Counted from the stretch's first letter, positions 1-8,698 are shown. The stretch is DNA of 64,000 nt from JAFLCL01 sp964502175 (GCA_964502175.1 CAZCVE010000012.1:1-64000); one strand, 5' to 3'. Made by a program: numbers and translations. Notes: generated by a model from the sequence alone, not told the origin.

Positions 1-21
1 TCGCCGCGTCACGCCTGACTC

Positions 22-372
22 ATGCGCTCACACCCACCAAACCAGGCGGACACCCAGATGTTCTTCGATGACGTGAGGCCCGAAGATTGGGTGCCGACCC
101 ACGCGGGCAGCGCCAAGCGCATGGACTTTCTCCTGCCCGAATATCGCACGGCAGTGGAACTGAAGCACAGCCGAACCGGCATGAAGTCATCGACGGTTGG
201 TGATGAACTCGCGATCGATATCGAGCACTACAAGGTTCATCCCAACGTTCGACACCTCGTCTGCATCGTGTTCGACCGCGACGGCCATCTCGCGAACCCT
301 CGTGGACTGGAACGAGATCTGAGCGGACTGAGAGATCGACTGGCAGTCACCGTCCGGGTGCTCGATCGATGA
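22..372 (+). CDS. DpnII/MboI-type restriction-endonuclease-like domain protein, short
   Basis: This 116-residue protein looks like the C-terminal nuclease domain of the REase_DpnII-MboI family, a PD-(D/E)XK fold. The family opening FFDDVRPE is at residues 14-21. The likely catalytic set is D35 in MDFLL and E46/K48 in VELKH, followed by a family-like DELAIDIEHY and an NPRGLERDL tail. Family members usually carry a further 150 or so N-terminal residues, which are absent. An in-frame stop (16-18) lies four bases before the ATG, and no good ribosome-binding site is visible. It is therefore either a stand-alone domain or the tail of a frameshifted gene whose front lies outside the window. Its stop overlaps the next start (ATGA), so it is translationally coupled to the dehydratase. 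Its third codon positions look less GC-rich than its neighbours, which suggests transfer. Confidence 0.6.
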   Translation: MRSHPPNQADTQMFFDDVRPEDWVPTHAGSAKRMDFLLPEYRTAVELKHSRTGMKSSTVGDELAIDIEHYKVHPNVRHLVCIVFDRDGHLANPRGLERDLSGLRDRLAVTVRVLDR

Positions 373-1361
373 CGCAGCCCGACTACGCCACGAACCTCGC
401 GGGCATCCGCGCCGCGCTCTCGCGCATCGCGCCCCACATCCACCGCACGCCGGTGCTCACGTCGCGCACGATGGACGAGCGCGCCTCGGCCGACGGCGTC
501 GCGCGCGAGCTGTTCTTCAAGTGCGAGAACCTCCAGCGCATCGGCGCCTTCAAGATCCGCGGCGCGATGAACGCGGTGCTGAAGCTCACGGACGAGCAAG
601 CGAAGCGCGGCGTGGTCACGCACAGCTCGGGCAACCACGCGCAGGCCCTCGCGCTCGCGGCGCGCATCCGCGGGATCAGCGCGCACATCGTCATGCCGAC
701 GAACGCGCCCGAGGTGAAGCGGCAAGCGGTGCGCGGCTACGGCGGCATCGTCGTGCCGTGCGAGCCCACGCAGAAGAGCCGCGAAGAGACCGCGTCGCGC
801 ATCGCCGCGGAGACGGGCGCGACGCTCGTGCCTCCGTACGATCACGCCGACGTGATCGAGGGCCAGGGCACGATCGCGCTCGAGCTCTTCGAGCAGGCGC
901 CCGATCTCGACGCCGTGATCGTGCCGCTCGGCGGCGGCGGCATGACGAGCGGCATCGCGATCGCGTACCGAGAGCTCGCGCCGCGCGTGCAGGTGATCGG
1001 CGCCGAGCCCGCGCTCGCGTCGGACGCGTTCGAGAGCCGGAGCACGGGCGCGATCGTGGGACAGAAGCCCGCGCTCACGATCGCCGACGGCCTCCGCACG
1101 AGCCTCGGCGCGCTCACGTTCCCCGTCGTGCGCGATCTCGTGAGCGACGTGGTGCTCGTCGACGAGGACGCGATCGTGCAGTGCACCAAGCTCGTCTTCG
1201 AGCGCATGAAGCTCGTGATCGAGCCGAGCGCCGGCGTGAGCGTCGCCGTCGCGATCGGTCGCGGTCAGGCGAAGCTGCCGAGCGACGTGAAGCGCGTGGG
1301 CGTCATCTTGTGCGGCGGCAACGTCGACCTCGACGCGCTGCCTTGGCTCACGAAGGGCTAG
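369..1361 (+). CDS. Threonine/serine dehydratase or serine racemase family, PLP-dependent
   Basis: A fold-type II PLP enzyme of 330 residues, cytoplasmic, expected to deaminate L-threonine or L-serine to 2-oxo acids or to racemise serine. The Schiff-base lysine is K62 in GAFKIRGA. The substrate loop SSGNHAQ is at 86-92, the glycine-rich phosphate loop GGGGMTSG at 188-195, and a CGGN motif near residue 316 contacts the pyridine ring. The length fits the catabolic/racemase group without the C-terminal ACT-like regulatory domain of biosynthetic IlvA. The start overlaps the upstream stop (ATGA). The last 27 bases of coding sequence are nearly repeated at 1661-1687. The exact reaction cannot be decided from motifs. 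Confidence 0.85.
   Translation: MTQPDYATNLAGIRAALSRIAPHIHRTPVLTSRTMDERASADGVARELFFKCENLQRIGAFKIRGAMNAVLKLTDEQAKRGVVTHSSGNHAQALALAARIRGISAHIVMPTNAPEVKRQAVRGYGGIVVPCEPTQKSREETASRIAAETGATLVPPYDHADVIEGQGTIALELFEQAPDLDAVIVPLGGGGMTSGIAIAYRELAPRVQVIGAEPALASDAFESRSTGAIVGQKPALTIADGLRTSLGALTFPVVRDLVSDVVLVDEDAIVQCTKLVFERMKLVIEPSAGVSVAVAIGRGQAKLPSDVKRVGVILCGGNVDLDALPWLTKG
1327..1353 (+). repeat. Direct repeat copy A: dehydratase 3' coding end
   Basis: These 27 bases encode the end of the dehydratase (LDALPWLTK). They match 1661-1687 at 25 of 27 positions when aligned by hand. The second copy is open in the same sense and ends LDALPWLTTS followed by TGA at 1693-1695, like an alternative end of the same gene. 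The pattern looks like insertion of about 330 bp at the 3' end of the gene with duplication of the end. Confidence 0.6.
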
Positions 1362-1429
1362 AAACGTATCTCCAGCGATGCGCCGCCAGGCTGTCGCGCT
1401 CGCCGCTTCGTTCTCTCGAAGCGCCGCGG

Positions 1430-1492
1430 ATATTCGCGAAGCATCGGCACATATTCGCGGAGCCTCAGCACATATTCGCGAAGCCACGCACG
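1430..1492. repeat. Three tandem 21-bp repeats starting ATATTCGCG
   Basis: Units at 1430-1450, 1451-1471 and 1472-1492 each begin ATATTCGCG and share most of the remaining 12 bases. The 21-bp period is a multiple of three, so all frames show seven-residue periodicities. The AT-rich unit start stands out against the very GC-rich surroundings. A protein-binding iteron-like array or a decayed coding repeat are both possible. Confidence 0.75.
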
Positions 1493-1660
1493 CATCGACA
1501 CGAAACGGAGAAATCGCCCACAAATACGGGCACAATACGCCGACACTATTCAGGGACGTATATTTACGGAGCAGTTTTGGGTGCGCCGGCGAGCCACGGC
1601 GGCGCACAACTCACCTGAACGGACGACCAGCGCGGAGACGCTGTCCGCATCTGTCGCGGC

Positions 1661-1687
1661 ACCTCGACGCGCTCCCGTGGCTCACGA
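1661..1687 (+). repeat. Direct repeat copy B of the dehydratase 3' end
   Basis: Second copy of the 27-base sequence at 1327-1353 (25/27 identical). It continues in frame to a TGA at 1693-1695. It lies just downstream of the vWA remnant's stop on the other strand (1715). Confidence 0.6.
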
Positions 1688-1714
1688 CGTCGTGAGTCGG
1701 AGCGAGGGAGGCCG

Positions 1715-2962
1715 CTACGGGGCAAGTCGCTCCGCGATGTGCGTCACGATCGAGCGCGACGCCGACGTCAGGCTCTCGTTGCATATCGAGTGGAGCGTCA
1801 CAGACGCCCCTCGTTCAGAAAGGCCCTGACCCACACGAACGATGCGCGTGGGCGGGTAGGCAACGCCGTTGACGCTGCTGCAGGACGGCATGGCATTCGT
1901 TCCGTCCGAGGTCGGTCGCCACATCATCGCGGGATCGGCGAGGATGGCCTCGAAGTCAGGCGGATCGCTCGCAGGCTCGACTGCGGGCGGGATGCCCACG
2001 ATGGCAGCAAAGACCAGGTTCTCGGGGTGAGTGCGCAGTCCTACGAAGCCGTCGATATACCGCTCGATGGGGTGAAGCACGTCGTCGGTCGGGGCGGCGA
2101 ACGTGTAGCAACGCACATTGAGTGGGGTGTCCTCGAAGCGAGGATCGTCGAGCGCGAAGAGACCATAGTCCTGGACTGAGCAGTCCTCTTCATCCGTGAG
2201 CAAGACGACCGCGAGGACTGAGTCTCGGCGCAGGAACCCAGTGTGTGCGTCGTCGGCGTGACCGGATTCGGCATCTGGCTCACCCGACGCATCGAGGAAC
2301 CGGGGCGGGAGGTAGCCGGGAGCCGTCCACGTGTGAGCGGACTCCGGTGTCAACGCTTTGAGTGGCGCCTCGAGCTGCTGTTCGAATCCGCAGCCGCCTG
2401 TCCCGATATTGAGCACACAGGACACCGTGCTCGCGAACTCGATCGGTTCGTGGCGCGCACCGTCGAACTCGAAGATCCCACTCGGATAGGTCGCCATGCA
2501 CGGTGCCGTCGTGTCACGACTTCGGGAACGCAACAGCCCGTCGTCGCCGAGACCAGCTGCGCACGTAGGCGTGTCACGGCTGGGGCCCGCCCCCATGTCC
2601 GGCGTCACCACGCCCACGTGGAGCGTCGCTGCAGCTCGAGATTCCGCCACGCCATCACCGTCGACATCGCCCGTCGCGAGCGCGCGCACGAGCTCGGGTA
2701 GAGCTTGAATGAGTGACGTCTGCTCTTCCGCCATGGAGTTGGAATTGTCGACCATGAACAGGATGTCGACATCGTGACTGGGCTCGGCCGGTCCGACATC
2801 CGGGAGTTCCCTCGCGTCCAACTCACGCGCATCCAGTTCGCTCACATCCGATGCGCCCGCATCGGTGGGATCGCCTCCGCACACACACATTCCGTAATTT
2901 CCTGCCGCGCTACACACCTGCGCGCCGAAACGACCATCGGTGCAGGAACAGGCTTGTGAGCG
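1715..2962 (-). pseudogene. vWA-domain surface lipoprotein, 5'-truncated
   Basis: About 415 codons of a von Willebrand factor A protein. The MIDAS metal site is visible as DILFMVDNSNSM (D-x-S-x-S), with a later LLTDEEDCS. The first readable part, SQACSCTDGRFGAQVCS, followed by an Asp/Ala-rich linker, is typical of secreted myxobacterial lipoproteins just after the lipobox region. The signal peptide and lipobox that should precede it are missing. Upstream of about 2962 the frame runs open through the antisense of the FIST gene with no plausible signal sequence. The gene therefore appears cut at its 5' end, at the point where the divergent FIST gene is also cut. Without a signal peptide it is probably non-functional. 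An assembly join is an alternative. Confidence 0.6.
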
Positions 2963-2967
2963 CTCAC
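2956..2967. other. 12-bp palindrome at the vWA/FIST junction
   Basis: GTGAGCGCTCAC is a perfect palindrome. It lies exactly where homology to the vWA lipoprotein (leftward) ends and just before homology to the FIST protein (rightward) begins. It may mark a recombination breakpoint or be chance. Confidence 0.6.
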
Positions 2968-2980
2968 GTCGATCGAGGCG

Positions 2981-3991
2981 ATGGTGCCGGGCGTCGAGGC
3001 GATCGGCTGCACGACCGCGGGGGAGCTCACCGAGCGCGGCGTCATCAAGAGCGGGCTCGTCGTGCTCTTGCTCGCGACGGACATGATCGCGCTCCGCGGC
3101 TTCGCCACCGGCACCAAGGCCGAGCCCGATCGCGCAGCGGCACAGCTCTGCGAGGGCTACGCGGACGCGCAGAAGCGCGCGACGTCTGCGGGGCTGCCGT
3201 CGAGCACGAGCGTCGTGCTCGTGGATGGCCTCTCGGGCACGGGCGATCGCATCGTGCAGGCAGTGCTCAAGTCGACGCGCACGTTCCAGCAGGTGGTCGG
3301 CGGCGCGGCGGGCGATGAAGGCGCGTTCGCCGCGACGCACGTGGGCGCGGGCGCGCGCGCCGCGAGCGATGCGGCCGCGGTGCTGCACTTCTTCGGCGCG
3401 CAGCGCTTCGGCGTCGGCGTCGATCACGGCCTCCGCCCGAACGAGAGTCGGCACGTGGTCACGAAGTCGGAGGGCAACGTCGTGCACGAGATCGACGGCG
3501 CGCCCGCGTTCGAGCTCTATCGATCGCACGCGCGCGCGCGCGGCGTGACGCTGACGGCCACGGGCGCCGGCCCGTACATGATCGCGAACGAGCTCGGCCT
3601 CTTCTTCCTCGACGAGCTGCGCACCGCGCGCGCGCCGCTCTCGGTCGACGCAAGCGGCGCGCTGACCTGCGCGGCCGACGTCCCCGAAGGCACGACGATC
3701 GCGATCCTCGACGGCGAGCCCGACGAGATGGTGAGCGCGGCGCAGCACGCGGCGCGCGAGGCCCACGCCGCGCTCGGGAGCCATCCGGCCGCCGCCGTGC
3801 TCGTGTTCGACTGCGTGTGTCGCGCGGCGATCTTGGGCGATCAGGTCTCGCGCGAGCTCGACGCGATCAAGGGCGTCTTTCCCAAGACACCGATCGCCGG
3901 GTTCTTCACGTACGGCGAGATCGCGCGATCACGCGGCAAGCGCGACGGCTGGCACAACACCACCGCCGTCGTCGTCGCGATCCCCGCCTGA
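2981..3991 (+). pseudogene. FIST signal-transduction domain protein, 5'-truncated
   Basis: The product (336 residues if translated from the ATG at 2981) matches FIST N plus FIST C domains, which are cytoplasmic sensory modules proposed to bind small ligands such as amino acids. The recognisable core VEAIGCTTAGELTERG lies at residues 4-19, and a C-terminal PIAGFFTYGEIA is present. Family proteins normally have roughly 40-60 residues before the GCTTAGE motif, forming the first strand and helix of the fold. Here an in-frame stop at 2957-2959 removes them. No ribosome-binding site is visible before the ATG. I infer a 5' truncation shared with the divergent vWA gene. A short functional version cannot be excluded. 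Confidence 0.6.
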
Positions 3992-4006
3992 CCCCCGTCG
4001 TGTAGG

Positions 4007-4022
4007 GCGAGGCAGGCCTCGC
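4007..4022. terminator. Hairpin between convergent genes
   Basis: GCGAGGC and GCCTCGC form a 6-7 bp stem with a 2-4 base loop between the convergent FIST remnant and the CFI-box gene. It is placed as a bidirectional terminator. There is no U-tract, which is common in high-GC genomes. Confidence 0.4.
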
Positions 4023-4042
4023 TCGTACCCATCCCCGTGCGG

Positions 4043-5875
4043 TCAGTCGATCCAGCGCGCGAGCGAGACGATCGGCGCGAGCATCGTGCGCACGCTCGCG
4101 CGGAGATCATCGTCCTCGGCGATGACGGCCGCGAGGTCGGGCCCGACCTCGTAGTAGGCGTCGACGAGCGCCTCGCCCACGGGGTTCGTGAGGAGGTGTC
4201 GATCGCGGAAGCGGCGCAAGACACCGATCTCGTCAGCCATCGGCGTGCCGTAGGCCGCGGTCGCCACGAAGCACGGCGACACCGTGGTGAACTCGATCGC
4301 GGGCGTCGTGTACTCGGTGATCGCGAGCGGGCTCGCCGTGTTGCACGCGTCGATCGCGCGCGCGGCGACCCAGTAGTGCGTCTCGAACGCCAGGCCGCCG
4401 ATGTCGACCTCGATCGGCTCGCCCGCCGCAGCGCTCACGGGCACCTGCAGCGCCTCGATCTCGAGGCTCGCCGCGTTCGCGGGGCGCGCGGTGAGGAAGC
4501 TCGCGTCGTCGGTGATCGGTGTCTGCGAGTAGCGCACCTCGTACTGCACGACGCCCTCGTCGTCCGAGGGCGCGAGCATCGCGAGGTGAGCGAAGCGGTG
4601 AGCGTCTCGTCGCTCGCGGAACTGCGAGATCTGGAGGCCCTCGATCGCCGTCGGGCCGCGGTTCAGGCGACACGCCTCGGCGGCCTGCGCACGCACGCGC
4701 ACACGGAAGCCCTGCGGCGAGACGCGCAGTCGATCGGCGCCGCTGCCTGCCGCGCCCGTCGGGTCATCGACGATCGTCGCGTCCATCGGCGTGACGACGC
4801 CGCCCATCGGGCCGCGACCATCGACCGACCCGTAGCCCATGGGCTCTTCGGTGCCGGCGACCATCGTCTCGCCGATCTCGACGGGCACTCGGTACACGAC
4901 CGAGGGCTGCCCGCGGTACGGGTAGCCGTAGTTCATCGCCCAGTAGTCCCACTGCTCGTTCGGCGCGGCCGCGGTGGAGACGGGCGTGGGGTACTGCGTG
5001 GGGCCCCACGACGGCGCGTAGTCGCCCTCGACGTTGACCTCGACGAACACGAAGTACGTGCCGCTCGTCCAGTCGTCGGGGATCGTGAACATGATGCGCT
5101 GCGTGACCTCGCCCGGAGGCGTGGCCGCAGTGACGGCGTCGATCTCCGGCATCACGCGACGCGCGTCGGCCGAGTACTGCTCCACGTCGACGTGATCGAA
5201 GCAGCCCGCATCGCCGCAGCGGCGTACGTCGCGACGCGGCGGGTAGAGCGAGTCGAGCCCCATCAGCGCAGGCGCTTGCACCCCGGGCGCGCTCTCCGCC
5301 GGCTCGCGGTAGCCCGCGGAGACGTCCATGTCGGTGACGTAGCGACCCTTGTCGCTGTTGAAGACCGACGCACACGAGACCGCGTCGAGCGCGTCGCGCT
5401 GTGTGGTCGCGTTGTTGAAGGACAAGCAGAAGTGGTCGTCGCGCGAGAAGTCGCTCGACGATCGCGACGCGTGTCCCTCGCTCGTCCTGTCCTGGAAGAT
5501 CACGCGGCGGAAGGGATCGCCACCCGCGTCGACGCGCGCATGCGCCCACACCGGGAGGACGCCCTCGCGGCGCCCGTACGGCCAGCGGAAGCCGCTGTTC
5601 ATCTGCATGGCGCCGGGGCGGTTGCCGATGCCGTAGAGCGACACGGCCTGCGTGAGCGAGAGCGTACGGATGTACGTGCCGTCCTCGCGCGCGAGCCACA
5701 CCGCGATCTGCGCGCGGCGCGTGGGCGTGTACTCGATGTCGATGATGCGCTGCGCCTCGGCCTCCTCGACGAAGGCGAGCGAGCCGCCCGAGAAGGCACC
5801 CAGCGCGGCGAGACCCGTGAGGGCGCTACGGGCGAGGGTGTGGACGAAAGGGCTCGGGCGTCGGGTCGAGGTCAC
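4043..5875 (-). CDS. Secreted protein with C-terminal CFI-box (paralogue A)
   Basis: A 610-residue exported protein. I chose the GTG at 5875 because GGAG lies eight bases upstream and the frame then gives a signal peptide (hydrophobic stretch ending near AEA-QR). The mature N-terminus has the pattern IDIEYTPTRRAQIAVW-LAREDGTYIRTL, like DUF2271-type beta-sandwich proteins. A fibronectin-type III-like region follows. The end is CFVATAAYGTP plus LRRFRDRHLL, matching the CFI-box C-terminal domain (CFI-box-CTERM), whose Cys-Phe-Ile/Val box and helical tail occur on many exported proteins of this phylum. It is about half identical to the next upstream gene, in the same orientation, so a tandem duplication. 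Function unknown. Confidence 0.75.
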   Translation of the reverse strand: MTSTRRPSPFVHTLARSALTGLAALGAFSGGSLAFVEEAEAQRIIDIEYTPTRRAQIAVWLAREDGTYIRTLSLTQAVSLYGIGNRPGAMQMNSGFRWPYGRREGVLPVWAHARVDAGGDPFRRVIFQDRTSEGHASRSSSDFSRDDHFCLSFNNATTQRDALDAVSCASVFNSDKGRYVTDMDVSAGYREPAESAPGVQAPALMGLDSLYPPRRDVRRCGDAGCFDHVDVEQYSADARRVMPEIDAVTAATPPGEVTQRIMFTIPDDWTSGTYFVFVEVNVEGDYAPSWGPTQYPTPVSTAAAPNEQWDYWAMNYGYPYRGQPSVVYRVPVEIGETMVAGTEEPMGYGSVDGRGPMGGVVTPMDATIVDDPTGAAGSGADRLRVSPQGFRVRVRAQAAEACRLNRGPTAIEGLQISQFRERRDAHRFAHLAMLAPSDDEGVVQYEVRYSQTPITDDASFLTARPANAASLEIEALQVPVSAAAGEPIEVDIGGLAFETHYWVAARAIDACNTASPLAITEYTTPAIEFTTVSPCFVATAAYGTPMADEIGVLRRFRDRHLLTNPVGEALVDAYYEVGPDLAAVIAEDDDLRASVRTMLAPIVSLARWID

Positions 5876-5994
5876 GTCGCAAGCTCCGAAGGCGAGAAAG
5901 GCCAGGTCGCTAGGATGTTCCGCGGATGGCCAAAGCGGAAGTCCCGCGGGCCTCGGCGCCCGTGCTTTTCTCGCCTCAGCGTCCCGAGGGCCGG

Positions 5995-7797
5995 TCAGTC
6001 GAGAGCGCCCGCGATGCCCACGATCGGGGAGAGCAGCGTGCGCACGAGCGAGCGCGCGGCGTCGGATCCCGCGATCTCGTCGGCGATCGGCGGGCTCACC
6101 GCGTAGTAGAGCGCGACGAGCTCGCTGCCGATCGGGTTCGTGAGCAGGTGCCGATCGCGGAACCGGCGCAGCACACCGACCTCGTCGGCCATCGGCGTTC
6201 CGTACGCGGCCGTCGCGACGAAGCACGGCGAGACCGTCGTGAACTCGATGGGCGGCGTCGTGAACTCGGTGGTCGCGATCTCGCCTGCGGCGTTGCAGTG
6301 GTCGCGCGCGCGCGCCGCGATCCAATAGTGGCGCTCGTACGAGAGGCCGCCGAGGTCGACGGCGATGGTCTCGCCTGCGGGCGTCGTCGTCGGCACTTCG
6401 AGGCCCTGGATCTCGATGGTCGCGGCGTTCGCGGGTCGCGCGGCGATGAAGCTCGCCTCGTCGGTGATCGGGCTCTCGGAGAAGCGGACCTCGTAGAGCG
6501 CGACGCCCTGATCGTCGCTCGGCGCCGTCATCTCGAGGTGCGCGAAGCGGTGTGCGTCGCGCCGCTCGACGTACTGCGACACGACGAGCCCTTCGATGCG
6601 TGAGGGCGCGTCGTTCTCGAGGCACGCCTCGACGCCCTGGCTGCGCACGCGCACGCGGAAGCCGCTCACGTCTTCGTGGAGGCGATCGACGCCGCTGCCC
6701 GGCGCGCGCGTCGGGTCGTCCATGATGGTGCCGTCCATCGACGTGATCGCGCCGCCTTCGCTGCCGCGCCCATCGATCGAGCCGTAGCCGATCGGCTGCT
6801 CCGCGCCGACGACGGTCGTCTCGCCGATCGAGACCGTCACGCGGTACACGATCGAGGGCTGCCCGCGGTACGGATAGCCCCACGTCTCGGCCCAGCCGTC
6901 CCACTGCTCGGCCGTCGGGCGTGAGCGATCGCTGACCGGCGTGGGGAAGCGCCGCTCGTCCCACGCGGGCGCGTAGTCACCCTCGGTGTTGACCTCGACG
7001 TAGAGGTGGTAGGTGCCGTCGGGCCACGCGTCGGGCACCGAGAACATCAAGAGCTGAGGCATGTCCCCCGCCGGCGTGGCGGCAGTGACGGCGTCGAGCT
7101 CGGGCATCACGGACAGCGCGTCGCCCGCGTAGCGATCCACGTCCGCGTGATCGGCGCAGCCCGCGTTCGTGCAGCGCGCGGTGTCACGACGCTGCGGATA
7201 GAGCGAGAAGCGATCGAGCGCGAAGGGCGCCTGCACACCGGGCGCGCTCTCGGCGGGCTCGCGGTATCCCGCGGCGACGTCCTCGTCGGTGACGTAGCGC
7301 CCCTTGTCGCTGGTGAACACCGACGCGCACGACATGGCGTCGAGGCCCGCGAGCGTGGCGTCCGCGCGACCGCGGAACGCGAGACAGAAGTGGTTGTCCG
7401 GAGACGCGTCGACCGACGAGCGCGACGCGTGCCCCTCGCTCACGCGGTCCTGGAAGATCACGCGCGGAAAGAGCGCGGCGCCGTCGGCGTTCGCGCGCGC
7501 ATGGGCCCACACGGGGAGCACGCCTTCGCGTCGGCCGTAGGGCCAGCGGTAGCCGCTGTTCATCTGGAGGGCGCCCGGACGGTTGCCGATGCCGAAGTAC
7601 GAGACCGACTGCGTGAGCGACAGCGTGCGGAGGAACGTGCCGTCTTCTTCGGTGATCCACACCGCGATCTGCGCGCGCCGCGTGGGCGTGTACTCGAGCG
7701 AGATCACGCGCTGCGCCTCGGCCACCGACGCGGTCGAGCCGAGCGCGACCGCGCCCAAGCAGAGTCCAGCGAACGCAGTCATCCGGTAGCCGAGCAT
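5995..7797 (-). CDS. Secreted protein with C-terminal CFI-box (paralogue B)
   Basis: A 600-residue paralogue of the downstream gene. The start is firm: GAGGAGGAAG lies just before the ATG. A signal peptide (AFAGLCLGAVALGSTASVAEA) precedes the conserved start ISLEYTPTRRAQIAVW. Shared landmarks along the length include RWPYGRREGVLPVWAHAR, KGRYVTD, YREPAESAPGVQAP, YPYRGQPSIVYRV and the final CFVATAAYGTPMADEV with FRDRHLL. The two proteins diverge mainly in loops, so both are under selection. The 119-bp spacer to paralogue A has no obvious terminator. The conserved cysteines hint at disulphides outside the cytoplasm. No enzymatic motif is recognised; an envelope or surface role is inferred. Confidence 0.75.
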   Translation of the reverse strand: MLGYRMTAFAGLCLGAVALGSTASVAEAQRVISLEYTPTRRAQIAVWITEEDGTFLRTLSLTQSVSYFGIGNRPGALQMNSGYRWPYGRREGVLPVWAHARANADGAALFPRVIFQDRVSEGHASRSSVDASPDNHFCLAFRGRADATLAGLDAMSCASVFTSDKGRYVTDEDVAAGYREPAESAPGVQAPFALDRFSLYPQRRDTARCTNAGCADHADVDRYAGDALSVMPELDAVTAATPAGDMPQLLMFSVPDAWPDGTYHLYVEVNTEGDYAPAWDERRFPTPVSDRSRPTAEQWDGWAETWGYPYRGQPSIVYRVTVSIGETTVVGAEQPIGYGSIDGRGSEGGAITSMDGTIMDDPTRAPGSGVDRLHEDVSGFRVRVRSQGVEACLENDAPSRIEGLVVSQYVERRDAHRFAHLEMTAPSDDQGVALYEVRFSESPITDEASFIAARPANAATIEIQGLEVPTTTPAGETIAVDLGGLSYERHYWIAARARDHCNAAGEIATTEFTTPPIEFTTVSPCFVATAAYGTPMADEVGVLRRFRDRHLLTNPIGSELVALYYAVSPPIADEIAGSDAARSLVRTLLSPIVGIAGALD

Positions 7798-7876
7798 CAG
7801 CTTCCTCCTCGGAACGCACGAGCATGCGCGATCAGGAGGCGGTTGCCGAGTTCAGAGCGGGCCGGGCCTCGCGGCG

Positions 7877-8698
7877 TCAGCCGCGGTCGCCGAAGAGCAC
7901 ACGCGTCACGGGACTGACCACGTGACCCCGCCACGTCTCCTCGACCGCAGGCGCCTCGACGCCGAAGCGCTGCACCGCCGTGATCGTGTCCGGATCGCGG
8001 AACGTGCCGAAGACGAGATCCCACAGCGCGAACATGCCCGCGTAGTTCACGCCCGGCGCGTCGAGCGCGTGGTGCGCGCGGTGGAAGGCGGGGCCGACGA
8101 GCACGAAGCGAAGGGGACCGAGCGGCAGGTCCACCGCAGCGTGGCTGAAGAGCGTGTAGAGCAGCGTGATCGGGCCGAGCACGACGAAGACCCACGGCGC
8201 CGGGCCGAGCAAGAGCAGCGGCACCGAGATCGCGACGTTGTCGACGATCTCGTCGAGCGGGTGCATGCGCGCGGCGGCGAGCCAGTCGAGCGACTCGCTC
8301 GAGTGGTGCACCGCGTGGAGCGGAAAGAAGAGCGCCCGATGGCGCAGGCGATGGCTCCAGTACGACAGCAGATCGACGAGCAGCAGGCAGACGATCAGCT
8401 GCGCCCACTCGGGCAGCGCGCGGAGCACGGAGCGCTCGGCGAAGAACGCGAGCAGGTCGTCGGCGTGCCCGATCTGGCCGCCGAGCGCGATCGCGATCAG
8501 CGCCCCGATCGCCACGATGAACGCGCGAGAGACGAGCCCCGAGAAGAGCGGCGTGATCAGCCAGTAGAGCCAGTCGATCGCGCGGGCCCGACGTGCGATC
8601 GCGGGCACGCCCTCGCGCGCGGGGCGCAGGTGCTGCGCGAGCGAGAGCAGCGGCCCGAGCGCCGCGAGACCTACGTAGACGACGGCGAGCGAGAGCAT
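7877..8698 (-). CDS. Fatty acid hydroxylase / sterol desaturase superfamily enzyme
   Basis: An integral membrane diiron enzyme of about 273 residues. The three histidine boxes of the superfamily are readable: HRLRH, HAVHH, and HRAHH near the C-terminus, with four or more hydrophobic segments before and between them. Members hydroxylate, desaturate or cleave lipids such as sterols, sphingoid bases and carotenoids. I prefer the ATG at 8698, ten bases after the radical SAM stop. An in-frame ATG at 8737 would overlap that gene and add a non-hydrophobic tail. It is the last gene of a compact operon with a radical SAM and a ferritin-like gene, which suggests action on a membrane lipid. The substrate is unknown. 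Confidence 0.8.
   Translation of the reverse strand: MLSLAVVYVGLAALGPLLSLAQHLRPAREGVPAIARRARAIDWLYWLITPLFSGLVSRAFIVAIGALIAIALGGQIGHADDLLAFFAERSVLRALPEWAQLIVCLLLVDLLSYWSHRLRHRALFFPLHAVHHSSESLDWLAAARMHPLDEIVDNVAISVPLLLLGPAPWVFVVLGPITLLYTLFSHAAVDLPLGPLRFVLVGPAFHRAHHALDAPGVNYAGMFALWDLVFGTFRDPDTITAVQRFGVEAPAVEETWRGHVVSPVTRVLFGDRG

Larger units (their letters stand above)
1362..1714. other. 353-bp gap without a convincing gene
   Basis: No open frame here has a credible start, ribosome-binding site or recognisable domain. The gap holds three 21-bp tandem repeats (1430-1492), a locally AT-richer stretch around 1500-1580 that could contain a promoter, and a second copy of the dehydratase 3' end (1661-1687). 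Small open frames through the tandem repeats give heptad-like peptides only because the repeat length is a multiple of three. Confidence 0.6.

Noticed and set aside
1358..1546. Small minus-strand frame with LREYV heptads resembling a coiled coil
   Set aside because: The heptads come from the 21-bp DNA repeat, other frames show similar periodicity, and there is no ribosome-binding site.
2842..3117. A minus-strand frame beginning GTG-rich at the vWA/FIST junction as an alternative vWA start
   Set aside because: It is in a different frame from the vWA domain and gives no signal peptide.
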